A stretch of DNA of 64,000 nt, from positions 5,146,001 through 5,210,000 of the forward strand of contig NZ_CP092488.2 of assembly GCF_022430545.2 (NCBI RefSeq), in the 5' to 3' direction. Of the stretch, positions 9,438 to 18,003 are shown one piece after another. How positions within the stretch are numbered: position 1 is the stretch's first letter; every line of letters starts with the position of its first letter. The DNA comes from Mycobacterium paraterrae. Its GTDB lineage: Bacteria; Actinomycetota; Actinomycetes; Mycobacteriales; Mycobacteriaceae. Under the pieces are notes generated by a model, which saw nothing but the letters and a program-made list of their open reading frames with translations, made no database searches and had not been told where the DNA came from. The translations under genes were made by a program, and so were the position numbers.

Positions 9438-10382
9438 ATGCAGTCGCGATACCTTCGGGTGCTTGTCGTCGGCACGCTCGCCGCCCTCGTCGTCGTTCTG
9501 ACTGGTTGCCTCGGCGGCAACCACGCGCGCGGGACGCCGGGGGCGCAATCCATTCCCGAGGGGCAGTCAACCCGCAACATCGACGTCGGCGGTGTCAGCC
9601 GCACCTTTCATCTGTACCGTCCGCCGGGGCTGGGCAATGGCGCGCCCCTCGTGGTGATGATGCACGGCGGCTTCGGAAACGGAGCTCAGGCCGAGCGCTC
9701 GTATCACTGGGACAGCCAGGCCGACGCCGGACGTTTCCTGGTCGCCTACCCCGACGGAGTCATGCGCGCATGGAATGCCGGGAGCTGCTGCGGAGAGCCG
9801 CACAACACCAACATCGACGACGTCGCATTCATCACCGCAATGGTCGGTGCCATCGAACAAGCCATGCCAGTCGATCGTGCGCGGATCTATGCCACCGGCA
9901 TGTCCAACGGGGCGATGATGTCGCTCCGCTTGGGTTGTCAGACAGACATATTCGCGGCGATCGCTCCGGTTGCGGGCACACTGCTGACCGACTGCTCGCG
10001 GGCACATCCGACATCCGTGTTGCAGATTCATGGCACGGCCGACGAGCGAGTCCCGTATAACGGCGGGCCGGGTAAGGCGTTCTCGTCCGACGGGAAGGCG
10101 CGCGTGGACGGCCCGTCGGTCGAGTCCGTCAACGCAACCTGGCGGGCCATCGATGCGTGCGGACAACCTGATTCGACGACCGCCGGAGACGTGACCACCC
10201 AGACCGCCGCCTGCGCGGAGGGGCGCACCGTGGAATTGATCACGGTGAACGGCGCGGGCCATCAGTGGCCCGGCGGTCAACCGAGCCCCATCGCGCAACG
10301 CCTCGGCCAGATGCCGGCACCATCGACGGCGCTCGACGCCACCGACACCATCTGGCAATTCTTCGCCTCGAAGCACCAGTGA
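9438..10382 (+). CDS. lpqC: LpqC-like lipoprotein esterase / PHB depolymerase family
   Basis: A 314-residue alpha/beta hydrolase exported as a lipoprotein. Residues 1-24 form a signal peptide ending in the lipobox LTGC with lipidated Cys24. The fold shows MMHGGFG (oxyanion region), the nucleophile elbow GMSNG with Ser156, HGTADERVP with the likely acid Asp202, and the catalytic His in GAGHQWPGG. This is the poly-3-hydroxybutyrate depolymerase / feruloyl esterase-like group to which mycobacterial LpqC belongs; the real substrate is unknown. ATG 9438 is chosen because it gives a complete lipoprotein signal; an in-frame upstream extension would bury it. It is likely controlled by the divergent MarR through the operator at 9390-9410. 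Confidence 0.85.
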   Translation: MQSRYLRVLVVGTLAALVVVLTGCLGGNHARGTPGAQSIPEGQSTRNIDVGGVSRTFHLYRPPGLGNGAPLVVMMHGGFGNGAQAERSYHWDSQADAGRFLVAYPDGVMRAWNAGSCCGEPHNTNIDDVAFITAMVGAIEQAMPVDRARIYATGMSNGAMMSLRLGCQTDIFAAIAPVAGTLLTDCSRAHPTSVLQIHGTADERVPYNGGPGKAFSSDGKARVDGPSVESVNATWRAIDACGQPDSTTAGDVTTQTAACAEGRTVELITVNGAGHQWPGGQPSPIAQRLGQMPAPSTALDATDTIWQFFASKHQ

Positions 10383-10500
10383 CATCGCGCGATCAGCGGC
10401 TCGCCAACTCTCCGAATGGCGCGCCGGTCGGCGTCCGGCGATCCCTGTGTGGCACCCTCTAGCCTGAAATACAGCAGTTCGGTGAGACGGGAGCCAACCC

Positions 10501-10689
10501 ATGTCGGCGAATTTCTGGATCGACGAAGACGTCTGCGCAATATGCGGTGGTCCGGTCGACGTCCTGGTCAAGCGGGACTTTGCCAAGGGCGGCCGTCCCC
10601 TTCCGGCGGTCGCCCAGTCAGCCACCTGTCGGCAAGGCTGTTCTGGCCAGGTCCTCTCTCAGCGGCGAATGACCAAGCGCCGAGCCTGA
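10501..10689 (+). CDS. Small cysteine-containing protein
   Basis: A 62-residue ORF with a CAIC pair near residue 12 and two further cysteines (CRQGC) near residue 43, so a small zinc ribbon is possible. A GGGAG run lies about 8 bases upstream of the ATG, an acceptable ribosome binding site. The C-terminus is basic (QRRMTKRRA). It lies 118 bp after lpqC, with no obvious signal between, and converges on the next small gene. I do not recognise the family, and translation is not proven. Confidence 0.5.
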   Translation: MSANFWIDEDVCAICGGPVDVLVKRDFAKGGRPLPAVAQSATCRQGCSGQVLSQRRMTKRRA

Positions 10690-10708
10690 CCAGGACCTGG
10701 AGCGATGC

Positions 10709-10882
10709 TCAGGCAGCCAACGCTTGGGTGACGGTGACGCTTCGAAAGTGCTCGATCCCGTTTTCGTCGGTCAAGTCCCGAACGACCTCAGCCAGTTTGG
10801 TTCTCACGTCACTCGGTGACGAGTACTCCGTGATCGCCCGAGCACCGTCGTCAAACTCGATCGTCACGAGGTAATTGCTCAC
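10709..10882 (-). CDS. 57-residue conserved-looking small protein
   Basis: A short reverse-strand gene starting at GTG 10882, with a perfect AGGAGG at 10892-10887 four bases upstream. The product begins MSNYLVTIEFDDGARAITEY and ends in VTQALAA. Its pattern of alternating hydrophobic residues followed by an amphipathic helix (DVRTKLAEVVRDL) suggests a small beta-beta-alpha domain. No cysteines, signal or membrane span. The strong ribosome binding site and coding-like composition make it credible despite its size. Family and function are unknown. Confidence 0.6.
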   Translation of the reverse strand: MSNYLVTIEFDDGARAITEYSSPSDVRTKLAEVVRDLTDENGIEHFRSVTVTQALAA

Positions 10883-11084
10883 GGGTCCTCCTGATGCCGT
10901 TGGGATTGCTTAACGCTAAACGGCCGCCCCAACGCCGTCCTTTGACCAGGCTGTGAACTCCCTGTAGATCAGCGCCCGTGCTTCATGGCGAAAGATGCGC
11001 AAAATCCTGGACAAACTCATCAGAGATGTTGCAGGACAGGCTTTTTGAGGCAGAGGCCGCCGCGGTCATTGATTGGCGAATGTA

Positions 11085-11104
11085 TCGAACGTATGTTCTA
11101 ATAT
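11085..11104. promoter_or_regulatory. LexA/SOS-like box with overlapping -10
   Basis: TCGAAC (11085-11090), GTAT, GTTCTA (11095-11100) matches 11 of 12 arm positions of the mycobacterial LexA consensus TCGAAC-N4-GTTCGA. A TANNNT -10 candidate, TAATAT, follows at 11099-11104, so bound LexA would block it. The regulated gene would be the one starting at 11152. Confidence 0.55.
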
Positions 11105-11151
11105 TCTTTGCCCGACAGCGGCCATCCGATATCTAGGAGAAGAACGCCCCA

Positions 11152-11589
11152 ATGATGACTGTAGACACCTTCACAACGGAAGCGTCACACGCCGACTCCG
11201 ACATTTCTGCCACCTGGGACTCGTCCGTCGACCAGTTGACGCCATCCGCGGATTCCGGCTCAAGCGCTGTCACTGAGGAGAAGTCGAAGAGGGCTCCGGC
11301 CAAAAAGACGGCCGGCAAGAAGTCCAAGACCCTCGAGCTGACCCTTACGGTCACCGGCACCGCCGACGGTGAATGGCACGCGGAGCTCAAGCAGGGCACG
11401 AGTTACCTGGCGCGCAACCTCGCGGTCGCGGCGGCCGCAGTCTCGCGCGCCGCAAAGGAGCTGCATGAGGATTTGGCCACTCCGATCGACCAGGTCATCG
11501 AGGAGGCCCGTTCCCAGCAGGCCGCCCGCGTCGCCGCCCTCGAGGCCGAGTTGGATGCTGCGCGTAAAGCTCTCGCCGAGCTGGACTGA
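11152..11589 (+). CDS. Lysine-rich coiled-coil protein, possibly SOS-controlled
   Basis: A 145-residue protein. Residues 1-40 are acidic/Ser-Thr rich and probably disordered. Residues about 41-56 are a basic AK-rich stretch (KSKRAPAKKTAGKKSK) like a nucleic-acid-binding tail. A short beta domain (LELTLTVTGTADGEWHAEL) follows, then a helical region, and residues about 115-145 form an Ala/Glu coiled coil (AALEAELDAARKALAELD). ATG 11152 is preceded by AGGAGA at 11135-11140. I do not recognise the family; it may be one of the actinobacterial domains of unknown function. The LexA-like box upstream and the UvrA paralogue converging from the other side suggest a DNA-damage or chromosome role, which is inference. 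Confidence 0.75.
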   Translation: MMTVDTFTTEASHADSDISATWDSSVDQLTPSADSGSSAVTEEKSKRAPAKKTAGKKSKTLELTLTVTGTADGEWHAELKQGTSYLARNLAVAAAAVSRAAKELHEDLATPIDQVIEEARSQQAARVAALEAELDAARKALAELD

Positions 11590-11608
11590 GGGCCCGCCTT
11601 CGCAGGCG

Positions 11609-14152
11609 TCATCGAGCGGCAGCCGCCACATGCTTTGCGAGGTACGGCGCTGTACGGCTGCCCGTCGCACCCGCAACTTTGGTTGGCGGACCCGCCGCAA
11701 CGACCTGACCTCCGTTGCGGCCGGCTCCCGGGCCCAGATCGATGACCCAGTCCGCACCGGCGACCATGCGCATGTCGTGTTCGGCCACCACCACGGTGTT
11801 TCCCGCGTCGACGAGGCGGTGCAGCTGACGATCGAGTAGGTCCACGTCGGCGGGGTGAAGCCCGGTGGTCGGTTCGTCGAGGACGTAGAGGGTGTGTCCT
11901 CGCCGCGGTCGCTGTAGTTCGGAGGCGAGCTTGATCCGCTGCGCCTCGCCACCTGACAGCTCGGTTGCGGGCTGTCCCAAACGGAGATATCCCAGTCCGA
12001 CATCTTGCAGGGTGGTCAGGCTGCGCGCCGCGCCGGCAACGTCGGCAAAGAACTCCGAGGCCTCGTCGACGGTCATCGCGAGCACGTCGGCGATCGTATG
12101 GTCGTGGTAACGCACCTCGAGCGTCTCGTCGTTGTATCGCGCGCCATGACATGCCGGGCAGGTCGCGTATGTGCCTGGTAAGAAAAGCAATTCGACCGAC
12201 ACGAATCCCTCGCCCTGACAGGTCGGGCAACGACCTTCGGCCACGTTGAACGAAAACCTGCCCGCCGTCCAACCGCGTCGACGCGCTTTCGGCGTCGCAG
12301 CGAACTCGCGCCGAACAGCGTCGAACAAGCCGGTGTAAGTCGCCAACGTCGAACGTGGAGTGCGTCCGATCGGGCGTTGGTCGACCGATACCAGCCGATT
12401 GATTCCCTCGACGCCCTCAGCCGTGACGCCGATGCTCGCGTCGTGGTCGAGGTCGACGATGCCGCTGTCGGTTTCGTCGTCGCCGGGTTCGGCGGGCTCG
12501 GCGGATCGTCCCGTGCCGAGATGACCGTGCACGACATCGCCGAGAACCTTGACCACCAGCGTGGACTTGCCGGAACCGGACACCCCGGTGACGGCGGTGT
12601 ACACCCCGAGCGGCAGGTCGATGTCGAGGTCGGTCAGATTGTGAAAGCAGATGTTGCGCAGCCGCAGTCGGCCCGATCGCGTCCGTGGTTCACGCGGCGA
12701 CGGTTCAGTCCGCTCGAAAAGGTATCTGCGCGTGACAGATTCGTCGACATCGGCCAGATCGGACACCGGCCCGCTGAAGAGCACCTCGCCGCCACGCTCC
12801 CCCGCGCCGGGCCCGACGTCGACGATCCAATCCGCCCGACGCACCACGTCCATGTCGTGCTCGACGACGAACAACGAATTGCCGGCTCGCCGTAGCCGAT
12901 CGAGAACCTCGAGCAGCGGCTCGGCGTCGGCCGGATGCAGCCCGGCCGATGGCTCGTCGAGCACATAGAGCACGCCGAACAAGCCGGCGCGCAGTTGTGT
13001 GGCCAGTCGCAGTCGTTGCAGCTCGCCGGGTGACACCGTCGGTGTTCGGCGACCGAGCGTCAGGTAGCCCAGGCCGAGGTCGATCAGTACCTGTAGGCGC
13101 GCGACGAGATCGGCGGCGATCATCGTCGCCACTTCAGTCAGCTCCCCGGATTCGGTCGACTCGTAGGCCGCGGCGGCGTCGGTCCGAGAAGCGGTGGGAC
13201 GCAGCGCATCAGCGAGGTCGGTCAGCGGCATCGCCGCGTAGTCGGCGATGGTCTGCCCGGCGAACGTCACTTTCAGCGCCTCGGGCCTCAGCCCCGACCC
13301 ATTGCACACCGGGCACTCGACGCTGTCGACGAATTGCAGCACGCGACGACGCATCATCGCGCTGTGGGAGTTGGCCAACGTGTGGCGGACATGGCGTTCG
13401 GCACTGGAGAACGTGCCGTTGTAGTAATAGTCGGCCTGCACTGGGTGCTTGCTCGGGTCGATCTCGACGGTGGGCTGCTCGTCGGTGAAGAGAATCCAAT
13501 TACGTTGGCGCTTAGGGAGTTTCCGCCACGGTTTGTCTATGTCGTAGCCCAACGTGACCAGGATGTCGCGCAGATTCTGGCCTTGCCACGCGCCGGGCCA
13601 AGCGGCGACAGCGCCTTCGCGAATGGTCAGCGACGGTTCCGGTACCAGCGTCTCTTCGGTGACTCGATGGATGCGTCCCAGCCCGTGACATTCAGGGCAC
13701 GCCCCTACCGCGGTATTCGGCGAGAAGGCGTCGGAGTCGAGCCGTTCGGTGGCATCCTCCGGATACGTTCCGGCCCGGGAAAACAGCATCCTCAATAGGT
13801 TGGAGAGAGTGGTGACTGTGCCGACCGTCGACCGTGACGTGGCCGAGCCGCGGCGTTGCTGGAGAGCGACGGCGGGCGGCAGCCCGGTGATGTCGTCGAC
13901 CTTGGGGGCGCCGCCGGGCATCAGCAGGCGACGGGCGTAGGGGGCGACCGATTCGAAATAGCGGCGTTGCGATTCGGCGTAGATGGTCCCGAACGCCAGC
14001 GACGACTTTCCGGATCCGGACACCCCCGTGAACGCGACCAGTGCATCACGCGGCACGGCGACGTCGACGCCGCGAAGATTGTGCACCCGCGTCCCGTATA
14101 CGCGCACGCACGGATCTACATCGGTGGCATTCCGGTCGGAGATCTTCGTCAT
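11609..14152 (-). CDS. UvrA paralogue (tandem ABC excinuclease-A-like ATPase)
   Basis: An 847-residue protein with two ABC ATPase halves. Walker A motifs GVSGSGKS lie at residues 43-50 and 523-530. Zinc-binding Cys pairs are at 152/155, 280/283 and 641/644 with 664/667. The second signature is normal (LSGGE, 731-735), but the first reads VSPGE (about 373-377), an altered signature. Walker B of half 1 is VLYVLDEPS. Housekeeping UvrA is about 970 residues, so this shorter form belongs to the UvrA-like paralogues that often lack a full UvrB-interaction region and are linked to DNA-damage tolerance or drug resistance. The role here is inferred. ATG 14152 gives the usual N-terminus; a 46-codon gene lies 72 bp upstream on the same strand. 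Confidence 0.9.
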   Translation of the reverse strand: MTKISDRNATDVDPCVRVYGTRVHNLRGVDVAVPRDALVAFTGVSGSGKSSLAFGTIYAESQRRYFESVAPYARRLLMPGGAPKVDDITGLPPAVALQQRRGSATSRSTVGTVTTLSNLLRMLFSRAGTYPEDATERLDSDAFSPNTAVGACPECHGLGRIHRVTEETLVPEPSLTIREGAVAAWPGAWQGQNLRDILVTLGYDIDKPWRKLPKRQRNWILFTDEQPTVEIDPSKHPVQADYYYNGTFSSAERHVRHTLANSHSAMMRRRVLQFVDSVECPVCNGSGLRPEALKVTFAGQTIADYAAMPLTDLADALRPTASRTDAAAAYESTESGELTEVATMIAADLVARLQVLIDLGLGYLTLGRRTPTVSPGELQRLRLATQLRAGLFGVLYVLDEPSAGLHPADAEPLLEVLDRLRRAGNSLFVVEHDMDVVRRADWIVDVGPGAGERGGEVLFSGPVSDLADVDESVTRRYLFERTEPSPREPRTRSGRLRLRNICFHNLTDLDIDLPLGVYTAVTGVSGSGKSTLVVKVLGDVVHGHLGTGRSAEPAEPGDDETDSGIVDLDHDASIGVTAEGVEGINRLVSVDQRPIGRTPRSTLATYTGLFDAVRREFAATPKARRRGWTAGRFSFNVAEGRCPTCQGEGFVSVELLFLPGTYATCPACHGARYNDETLEVRYHDHTIADVLAMTVDEASEFFADVAGAARSLTTLQDVGLGYLRLGQPATELSGGEAQRIKLASELQRPRRGHTLYVLDEPTTGLHPADVDLLDRQLHRLVDAGNTVVVAEHDMRMVAGADWVIDLGPGAGRNGGQVVAAGPPTKVAGATGSRTAPYLAKHVAAAAR

Positions 14153-14224
14153 CGTGCAGACGGGTACCCCCGCTGCCGTCTCACAAGCACGTGTTCGCCA
14201 ACGGGTCAGGCGACCCGTCGGTCG

Positions 14225-14365
14225 TCAGTTGCCGATCGGCGGCCTGGGTTCACCGGCCAACGGCGGAAACGGTCCCTCACCATCCTCTGGCTTTACCGAC
14301 TCGTCGGAGGCATCGGGATCGTCGGCGACGTGGTCGGGCGCGTCGTCCTGGTGAGGTCTGCTCAT
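14225..14365 (-). CDS. 46-residue acidic, proline-rich small protein
   Basis: The ORF begins MSRPHQDDAP and ends in GPFPPLAGEPRPPIGN, with an Asp/Glu-rich middle: a probably disordered protein. A TACATT -10-like hexamer (complement of 14372-14377) lies six bases before the ATG, which fits a leaderless transcript. It is codirectional with and upstream of the uvrA-like gene, so the two may be cotranscribed. No family recognised. Confidence 0.4.
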   Translation of the reverse strand: MSRPHQDDAPDHVADDPDASDESVKPEDGEGPFPPLAGEPRPPIGN

Positions 14366-14528
14366 CTTTCCAATGTAAGAGCAATCTTTTACAGGCCGTT
14401 CGACTGAGATGCATTCCCGGAACTCGTGTGGGTCTGCGAACCGACGTCGCGGCGACTCGCGGCTTTCCAGCAAACGAATTTCAGGATAACGAGATTTCAA
14501 ACCTTCCCAGTCCGGCGTAACCGCGGCG

Positions 14529-14858
14529 ATGATCTCATCTATGGGCTTTTGGACTGCCCCCGCCGTCGTGGGCTTGGCCGCAGCCGCCGCTGTCTCGCTG
14601 ACGGCGGGCACCTCTGCGCACGCGTCGGGACAATGCGCTGACCAGATCGCTGGCAGCCTCCGCACGTACTACACCTGCATTAGCCAGGCCTCGGCGCGAT
14701 GCACCGAATCTGGTGGAGCATTCGCCAACACCTTGGGCATCGTGCGCGGGCATATCACCTGCGTGTACCCGGACGGCAGCCGCGACGAATGCGACTACAA
14801 CGGAATACCCGGATATGGCAACGGCACCTGCGACAATGTTCGGCCTGAAGAGGACTAA
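14529..14858 (+). CDS. Small secreted six-cysteine protein
   Basis: A 109-residue product with an N-terminal signal peptide (hydrophobic run APAVVGLAAAAAVSLTAG, likely cleavage near AHA-SG around residue 32). The mature part is about 75 residues with six cysteines, enough for three disulfides, and Tyr/Gly-rich stretches. ATG 14529 is used; ATG 14541 is an alternative. Such small secreted disulfide proteins are common in mycobacteria but I cannot name a family. Its TAA stop shares three bases with the stop of the convergent fadD gene. Confidence 0.65.
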   Translation: MISSMGFWTAPAVVGLAAAAAVSLTAGTSAHASGQCADQIAGSLRTYYTCISQASARCTESGGAFANTLGIVRGHITCVYPDGSRDECDYNGIPGYGNGTCDNVRPEED

Positions 14859-16384
14859 CTCACGCCATCGTTGGCATACCGCGCGATCAGTTCCCTCTTG
14901 TAGAGCTTGCCGGCGTCGGTCCTTGGAAGCTGCGGCTCGAAGTGCAGCGTCCGCGGACATTTGTAGTGCGCCATACGACTCCGCAGCCATGCAATCAACT
15001 CGTCGGCAAGTCCGGCGGACGCGAGGCCGGGATCGGCCAGCTGCACGACCGCGGTCACCGATTGACCCATCACCGGATCCGGCACACCGAATACTGCGGC
15101 GTCCACTATCAACGGGTGACTGACGAGAAGATTCTCCGTCTCTTGCGGGTAGATGTTCACTCCCCCAGAGATGATCATGTGATCGCGACGATCCGTGAGG
15201 TACAGATAGCCCTCCTCGTCGAGATAGCCGACGTCCCCGACGGTGACCCAACCTTCGACACTCCGCGCGGCGGCAGTCTTGGCCGCGTCGTTGAGGTACT
15301 CGAACGGATAACCGCCGTCGTAGTAGATCTCGCCTACTTGCCCTGGCCCGAGTTCGGCTGCCCGGTCGTCGAGAATGTGCGGTGTCCCGAGCAGCGGCTT
15401 GCCCACCGACCCCGGGTGTGCGAGCCACTCGTCGGCACGGATGAATGAGATTCCCGCGCCTTCCGATGATCCGTAGTACTCGTCGATGATCGGCCCCCAC
15501 CAGTCGATCATTTGGCGTTTGATCTCGGGGGGACACGGGGCGGCGGCGTGCACGACGCGTCGCAACGTGGACAGGTCATAGCGCATCCGAGTTTCTTCGG
15601 GTAGCCGCAGCATCCGCACAAACATGGTGGGCACAAATTGCGCATGTGTCACACCGTGGCGCTGGATGCACTCGAGGGCAGCTTCGGCGTCGAACTTCTC
15701 CATCAAGATCGTCGTCGCGCCCGCGGCTTGAGCCGCCATGGTCCACATGGCCGGCGCGGTGTGATACGTGGGCGCGGGGCTGAGGTAGACCGAATTATGA
15801 TCCACCCCAAGCGCTTCGAAGACAGGTGTCGACAAACTCGACACCGCGGTACCGCGTGGTCGTAAGGGTCGGCGAATCCCCTTCGGGCGCCCGGTGCTGC
15901 CCGCCGAGTACTGCAGGAGTTGGCCGTCGCATTCGTCGCCGATCGGTCTAGCCGGCTCGCCCGCGACGCAGGCGGGGTAACGCTGCCAGCCGGCCAATTC
16001 GTCGTCGGCGATCAGCGCAACCGGAGGTAGCCCAGCCGGAAGTGTTTGTGCCAGCTGCTCGCACGCGTCTCGCATGCCGCGGGAGGCGATGATCGCTTTC
16101 GCTGTCGAATCCTGCACGATGTAGGCGACCTCGGTGGAGCTCAGATGGGTGTTGATCAGCGTGTAGTACAGCCCGCTTCGCTTAGCCGCCCACATCGCGG
16201 CGTGGATGTGCTCGTTGTTCTCCATCAGCACTGCGACGGTGTCGCCGGCAACCAGGCCCGAACGCCGCAGAAATTGCGCAAGCTTGTTCGCGCGGGCTTC
16301 GAGATCCGCGAAGCTGACCGCTATTCCCGAATGATAGAGAATGACAGCGGGTTTCGAGGATTCCGAGTGATCACGGATTTGCAT
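14855..16384 (-). CDS. Acyl-CoA synthetase (FadD family)
   Basis: A 509-residue AMP-forming ligase that activates a carboxylic acid to its CoA thioester. The P-loop is an unusual variant, YSAGSTGRPKG (159-169). Later motifs include YYGSSEGAG, the hinge region (VGDVGYLDEEGYLYLTDRRDHMI) and the C-terminal catalytic Lys in RTDAGKLYKREL. It is the last gene of a four-gene reverse operon (18000-19112, 17344-18003, 16409-17347, then this gene after 24 bp), so it probably activates a substrate or product of those oxidoreductases. It resembles FadD4-type proteins, but I cannot assign an orthologue. Confidence 0.85.
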   Translation of the reverse strand: MQIRDHSESSKPAVILYHSGIAVSFADLEARANKLAQFLRRSGLVAGDTVAVLMENNEHIHAAMWAAKRSGLYYTLINTHLSSTEVAYIVQDSTAKAIIASRGMRDACEQLAQTLPAGLPPVALIADDELAGWQRYPACVAGEPARPIGDECDGQLLQYSAGSTGRPKGIRRPLRPRGTAVSSLSTPVFEALGVDHNSVYLSPAPTYHTAPAMWTMAAQAAGATTILMEKFDAEAALECIQRHGVTHAQFVPTMFVRMLRLPEETRMRYDLSTLRRVVHAAAPCPPEIKRQMIDWWGPIIDEYYGSSEGAGISFIRADEWLAHPGSVGKPLLGTPHILDDRAAELGPGQVGEIYYDGGYPFEYLNDAAKTAAARSVEGWVTVGDVGYLDEEGYLYLTDRRDHMIISGGVNIYPQETENLLVSHPLIVDAAVFGVPDPVMGQSVTAVVQLADPGLASAGLADELIAWLRSRMAHYKCPRTLHFEPQLPRTDAGKLYKRELIARYANDGVS

Positions 16385-16408
16385 GAAGAACTTTCGCCGC
16401 AGATGGGT

Positions 16409-17347
16409 CTAACGGGTGACGTCGCGGAAAGCCTCGACGAGCGGGGACAGCACCTCGACCGCTTGCAGACCACTCTGCGGCACAGCGATCGTGAACCTGA
16501 TATCGGTCACCCCGGCGGCAACCAGGGCGGGTACCGATGCGACCGACGCGGCGTAGTCGATCGATCCGTCATCGCCCTTGACGGCTCGCGCCGCGCCTTG
16601 GACCTGCAGATTGCCGGGGTCCCCGCCGTGCGCGAGCACTTTTTCTTTCATCGCCGTGATTGCGGTAGGAAGGTCGGCGAAGGCGGAACCCCATGGAATC
16701 CAGCCGCTGCCGAAGCGCGCGATACGTTGTGCGACTGCGTCGTTGACGGTGCCGCTGATCCAGCAGGGCACGCCGCCGGGCTGGACCGGCTTGGGCATCT
16801 GGTGGATACCGTCGAAGGACAATTCGGGTGACTTATAGGACGCACGCTGTGTGGTCCACAGCAGTTTGCAGACCTCGAGCGTGTGGTCCAGCAGTCGACC
16901 ACGGCGAGCGAACGGCAGACCGGCGGCGTCGTATTCCTCACGCTGCCAACCCACGCCGACACCAAGATCGACTCGGCCGCCGGATACCACGTCGAGCGTT
17001 GCAAGCTGCTTGGCCAGAACCGCGGGACGCCGCAGAGCTGCCAGCAATATCGACGTCCCGAGGCGAATCTGGGTTGTGGTGGCAGCGATTGCAGTGAGAA
17101 CAATGAGCGGTTCCAACCAGCTTCCGTCGGGCCCGGTGGGTTGGCGCCCGCCGGAGGCGCCGCCTTTGGAAGGGTCGGCATAGGCCTCGAGGTTCTCGCC
17201 GAACACGACGTGATCGGAAACCACGACCCGATCGATGCCGGCAATGTCCATGGCCTGCGCGGTAGCCAATGTTGCGCGCCAATCATGCCGCGGGCCGTCG
17301 GTGAAGGTTTTCAGATACAGCGAGATCTGCGGGGTGAATGGCGTCAC
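16409..17347 (-). CDS. LLM-class F420-type flavin oxidoreductase
   Basis: A 312-residue luciferase-like TIM-barrel enzyme. Typical marks are VVSDHVVFG near the N-terminus, LTAIAATTTQIRLGTSI, LATLDVVSGGRVDLGVGVGW and a C-terminal ADP-like region. In mycobacteria this group usually uses F420; that cofactor is inferred from the family. The start is GTG 17347, which overlaps the TGA of the upstream nitroreductase (GTGA), so translation is likely coupled; longer N-terminal readings would run deep into that gene. Substrate unknown. Confidence 0.85.
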   Translation of the reverse strand: MTPFTPQISLYLKTFTDGPRHDWRATLATAQAMDIAGIDRVVVSDHVVFGENLEAYADPSKGGASGGRQPTGPDGSWLEPLIVLTAIAATTTQIRLGTSILLAALRRPAVLAKQLATLDVVSGGRVDLGVGVGWQREEYDAAGLPFARRGRLLDHTLEVCKLLWTTQRASYKSPELSFDGIHQMPKPVQPGGVPCWISGTVNDAVAQRIARFGSGWIPWGSAFADLPTAITAMKEKVLAHGGDPGNLQVQGAARAVKGDDGSIDYAASVASVPALVAAGVTDIRFTIAVPQSGLQAVEVLSPLVEAFRDVTR

Positions 17348-18003
17348 GGCGTTGTCGTCCTCCACGCCTGATCCCAGTGATCGATCGCTGCGACCTCCCC
17401 GACCGGCTTCCGCCGCACCTGGTGGTGCCCGCCCTTGGGCCATCCGACCGTCAGCAGCGTCGCGATCTTCCAGTCGTCGGGAATGCCGACCATTGAACGC
17501 AATTCGTCTTCACACGACCCGTGCCAGAGCGTGATTGCCGCGCCGAGACCATGCGCACGCGCCGCCAGCAGGAAATTCTGCACGGCCGGAAAGATGGAGC
17601 CGCCCTGCTGCAATTCGGTGGTTCCCCGCTGGGGTTGCACGCAGAACAGGATAAGCACCGGCGCCGCCCCACCGACGCGCATGTGCTCAGCCATCGCCCG
17701 CAGAACCCGCGACTTGGGATCGTCGGCGGTCTCATCGGGCATCGAGAACTTATAGAACTCGGCCATCACATCCCATGTCTGATGGGCCGCAGCGGTGATC
17801 ACGTCGCGCACGGCGCTCGACTTCAGCACGACGAACTTCCACGGCTGCTGGTTGCCGCCGGACGGCGCCCATGTGGCCGCCTGCAGACAGGTTTCGATGG
17901 CGTCGTCGGGAACGGGGTCGTCACGATAGCGCCGAACCGCCGACGACGTCCGCATGACGTCCCACAGATCTGCGGGCATCGGTGGCACGATCTGCCCGCT
18001 CAC
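17344..18003 (-). CDS. Nitroreductase-family FMN oxidoreductase
   Basis: A 219-residue protein with the family's start region (MRTSSAVRRYRDDPVPDDAIE), the FMN-binding APSGGNQQPWKF segment and GLGAAITLW before the C-terminal HQVRRKPVGEV. Family members are dimeric FMN enzymes that reduce or dehydrogenate varied substrates with NAD(P)H. Both ends overlap neighbours by GTGA (start 18003 with the dapB-like stop, stop with the LLM start), placing it firmly in the 14855-19112 operon. Confidence 0.87.
   Translation of the reverse strand: MSGQIVPPMPADLWDVMRTSSAVRRYRDDPVPDDAIETCLQAATWAPSGGNQQPWKFVVLKSSAVRDVITAAAHQTWDVMAEFYKFSMPDETADDPKSRVLRAMAEHMRVGGAAPVLILFCVQPQRGTTELQQGGSIFPAVQNFLLAARAHGLGAAITLWHGSCEDELRSMVGIPDDWKIATLLTVGWPKGGHHQVRRKPVGEVAAIDHWDQAWRTTTP

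Noticed and set aside
11403..12272. A 289-codon frame inside the uvrA-like gene
   Set aside because: Arg-rich shadow on the same strand as a gene with intact Walker and zinc motifs.
14374..14393. TGTAA...TTACA repeat as a zinc-uptake regulator site
   Set aside because: Arms are only five bases with a ten-base gap and do not match the known Zur consensus.
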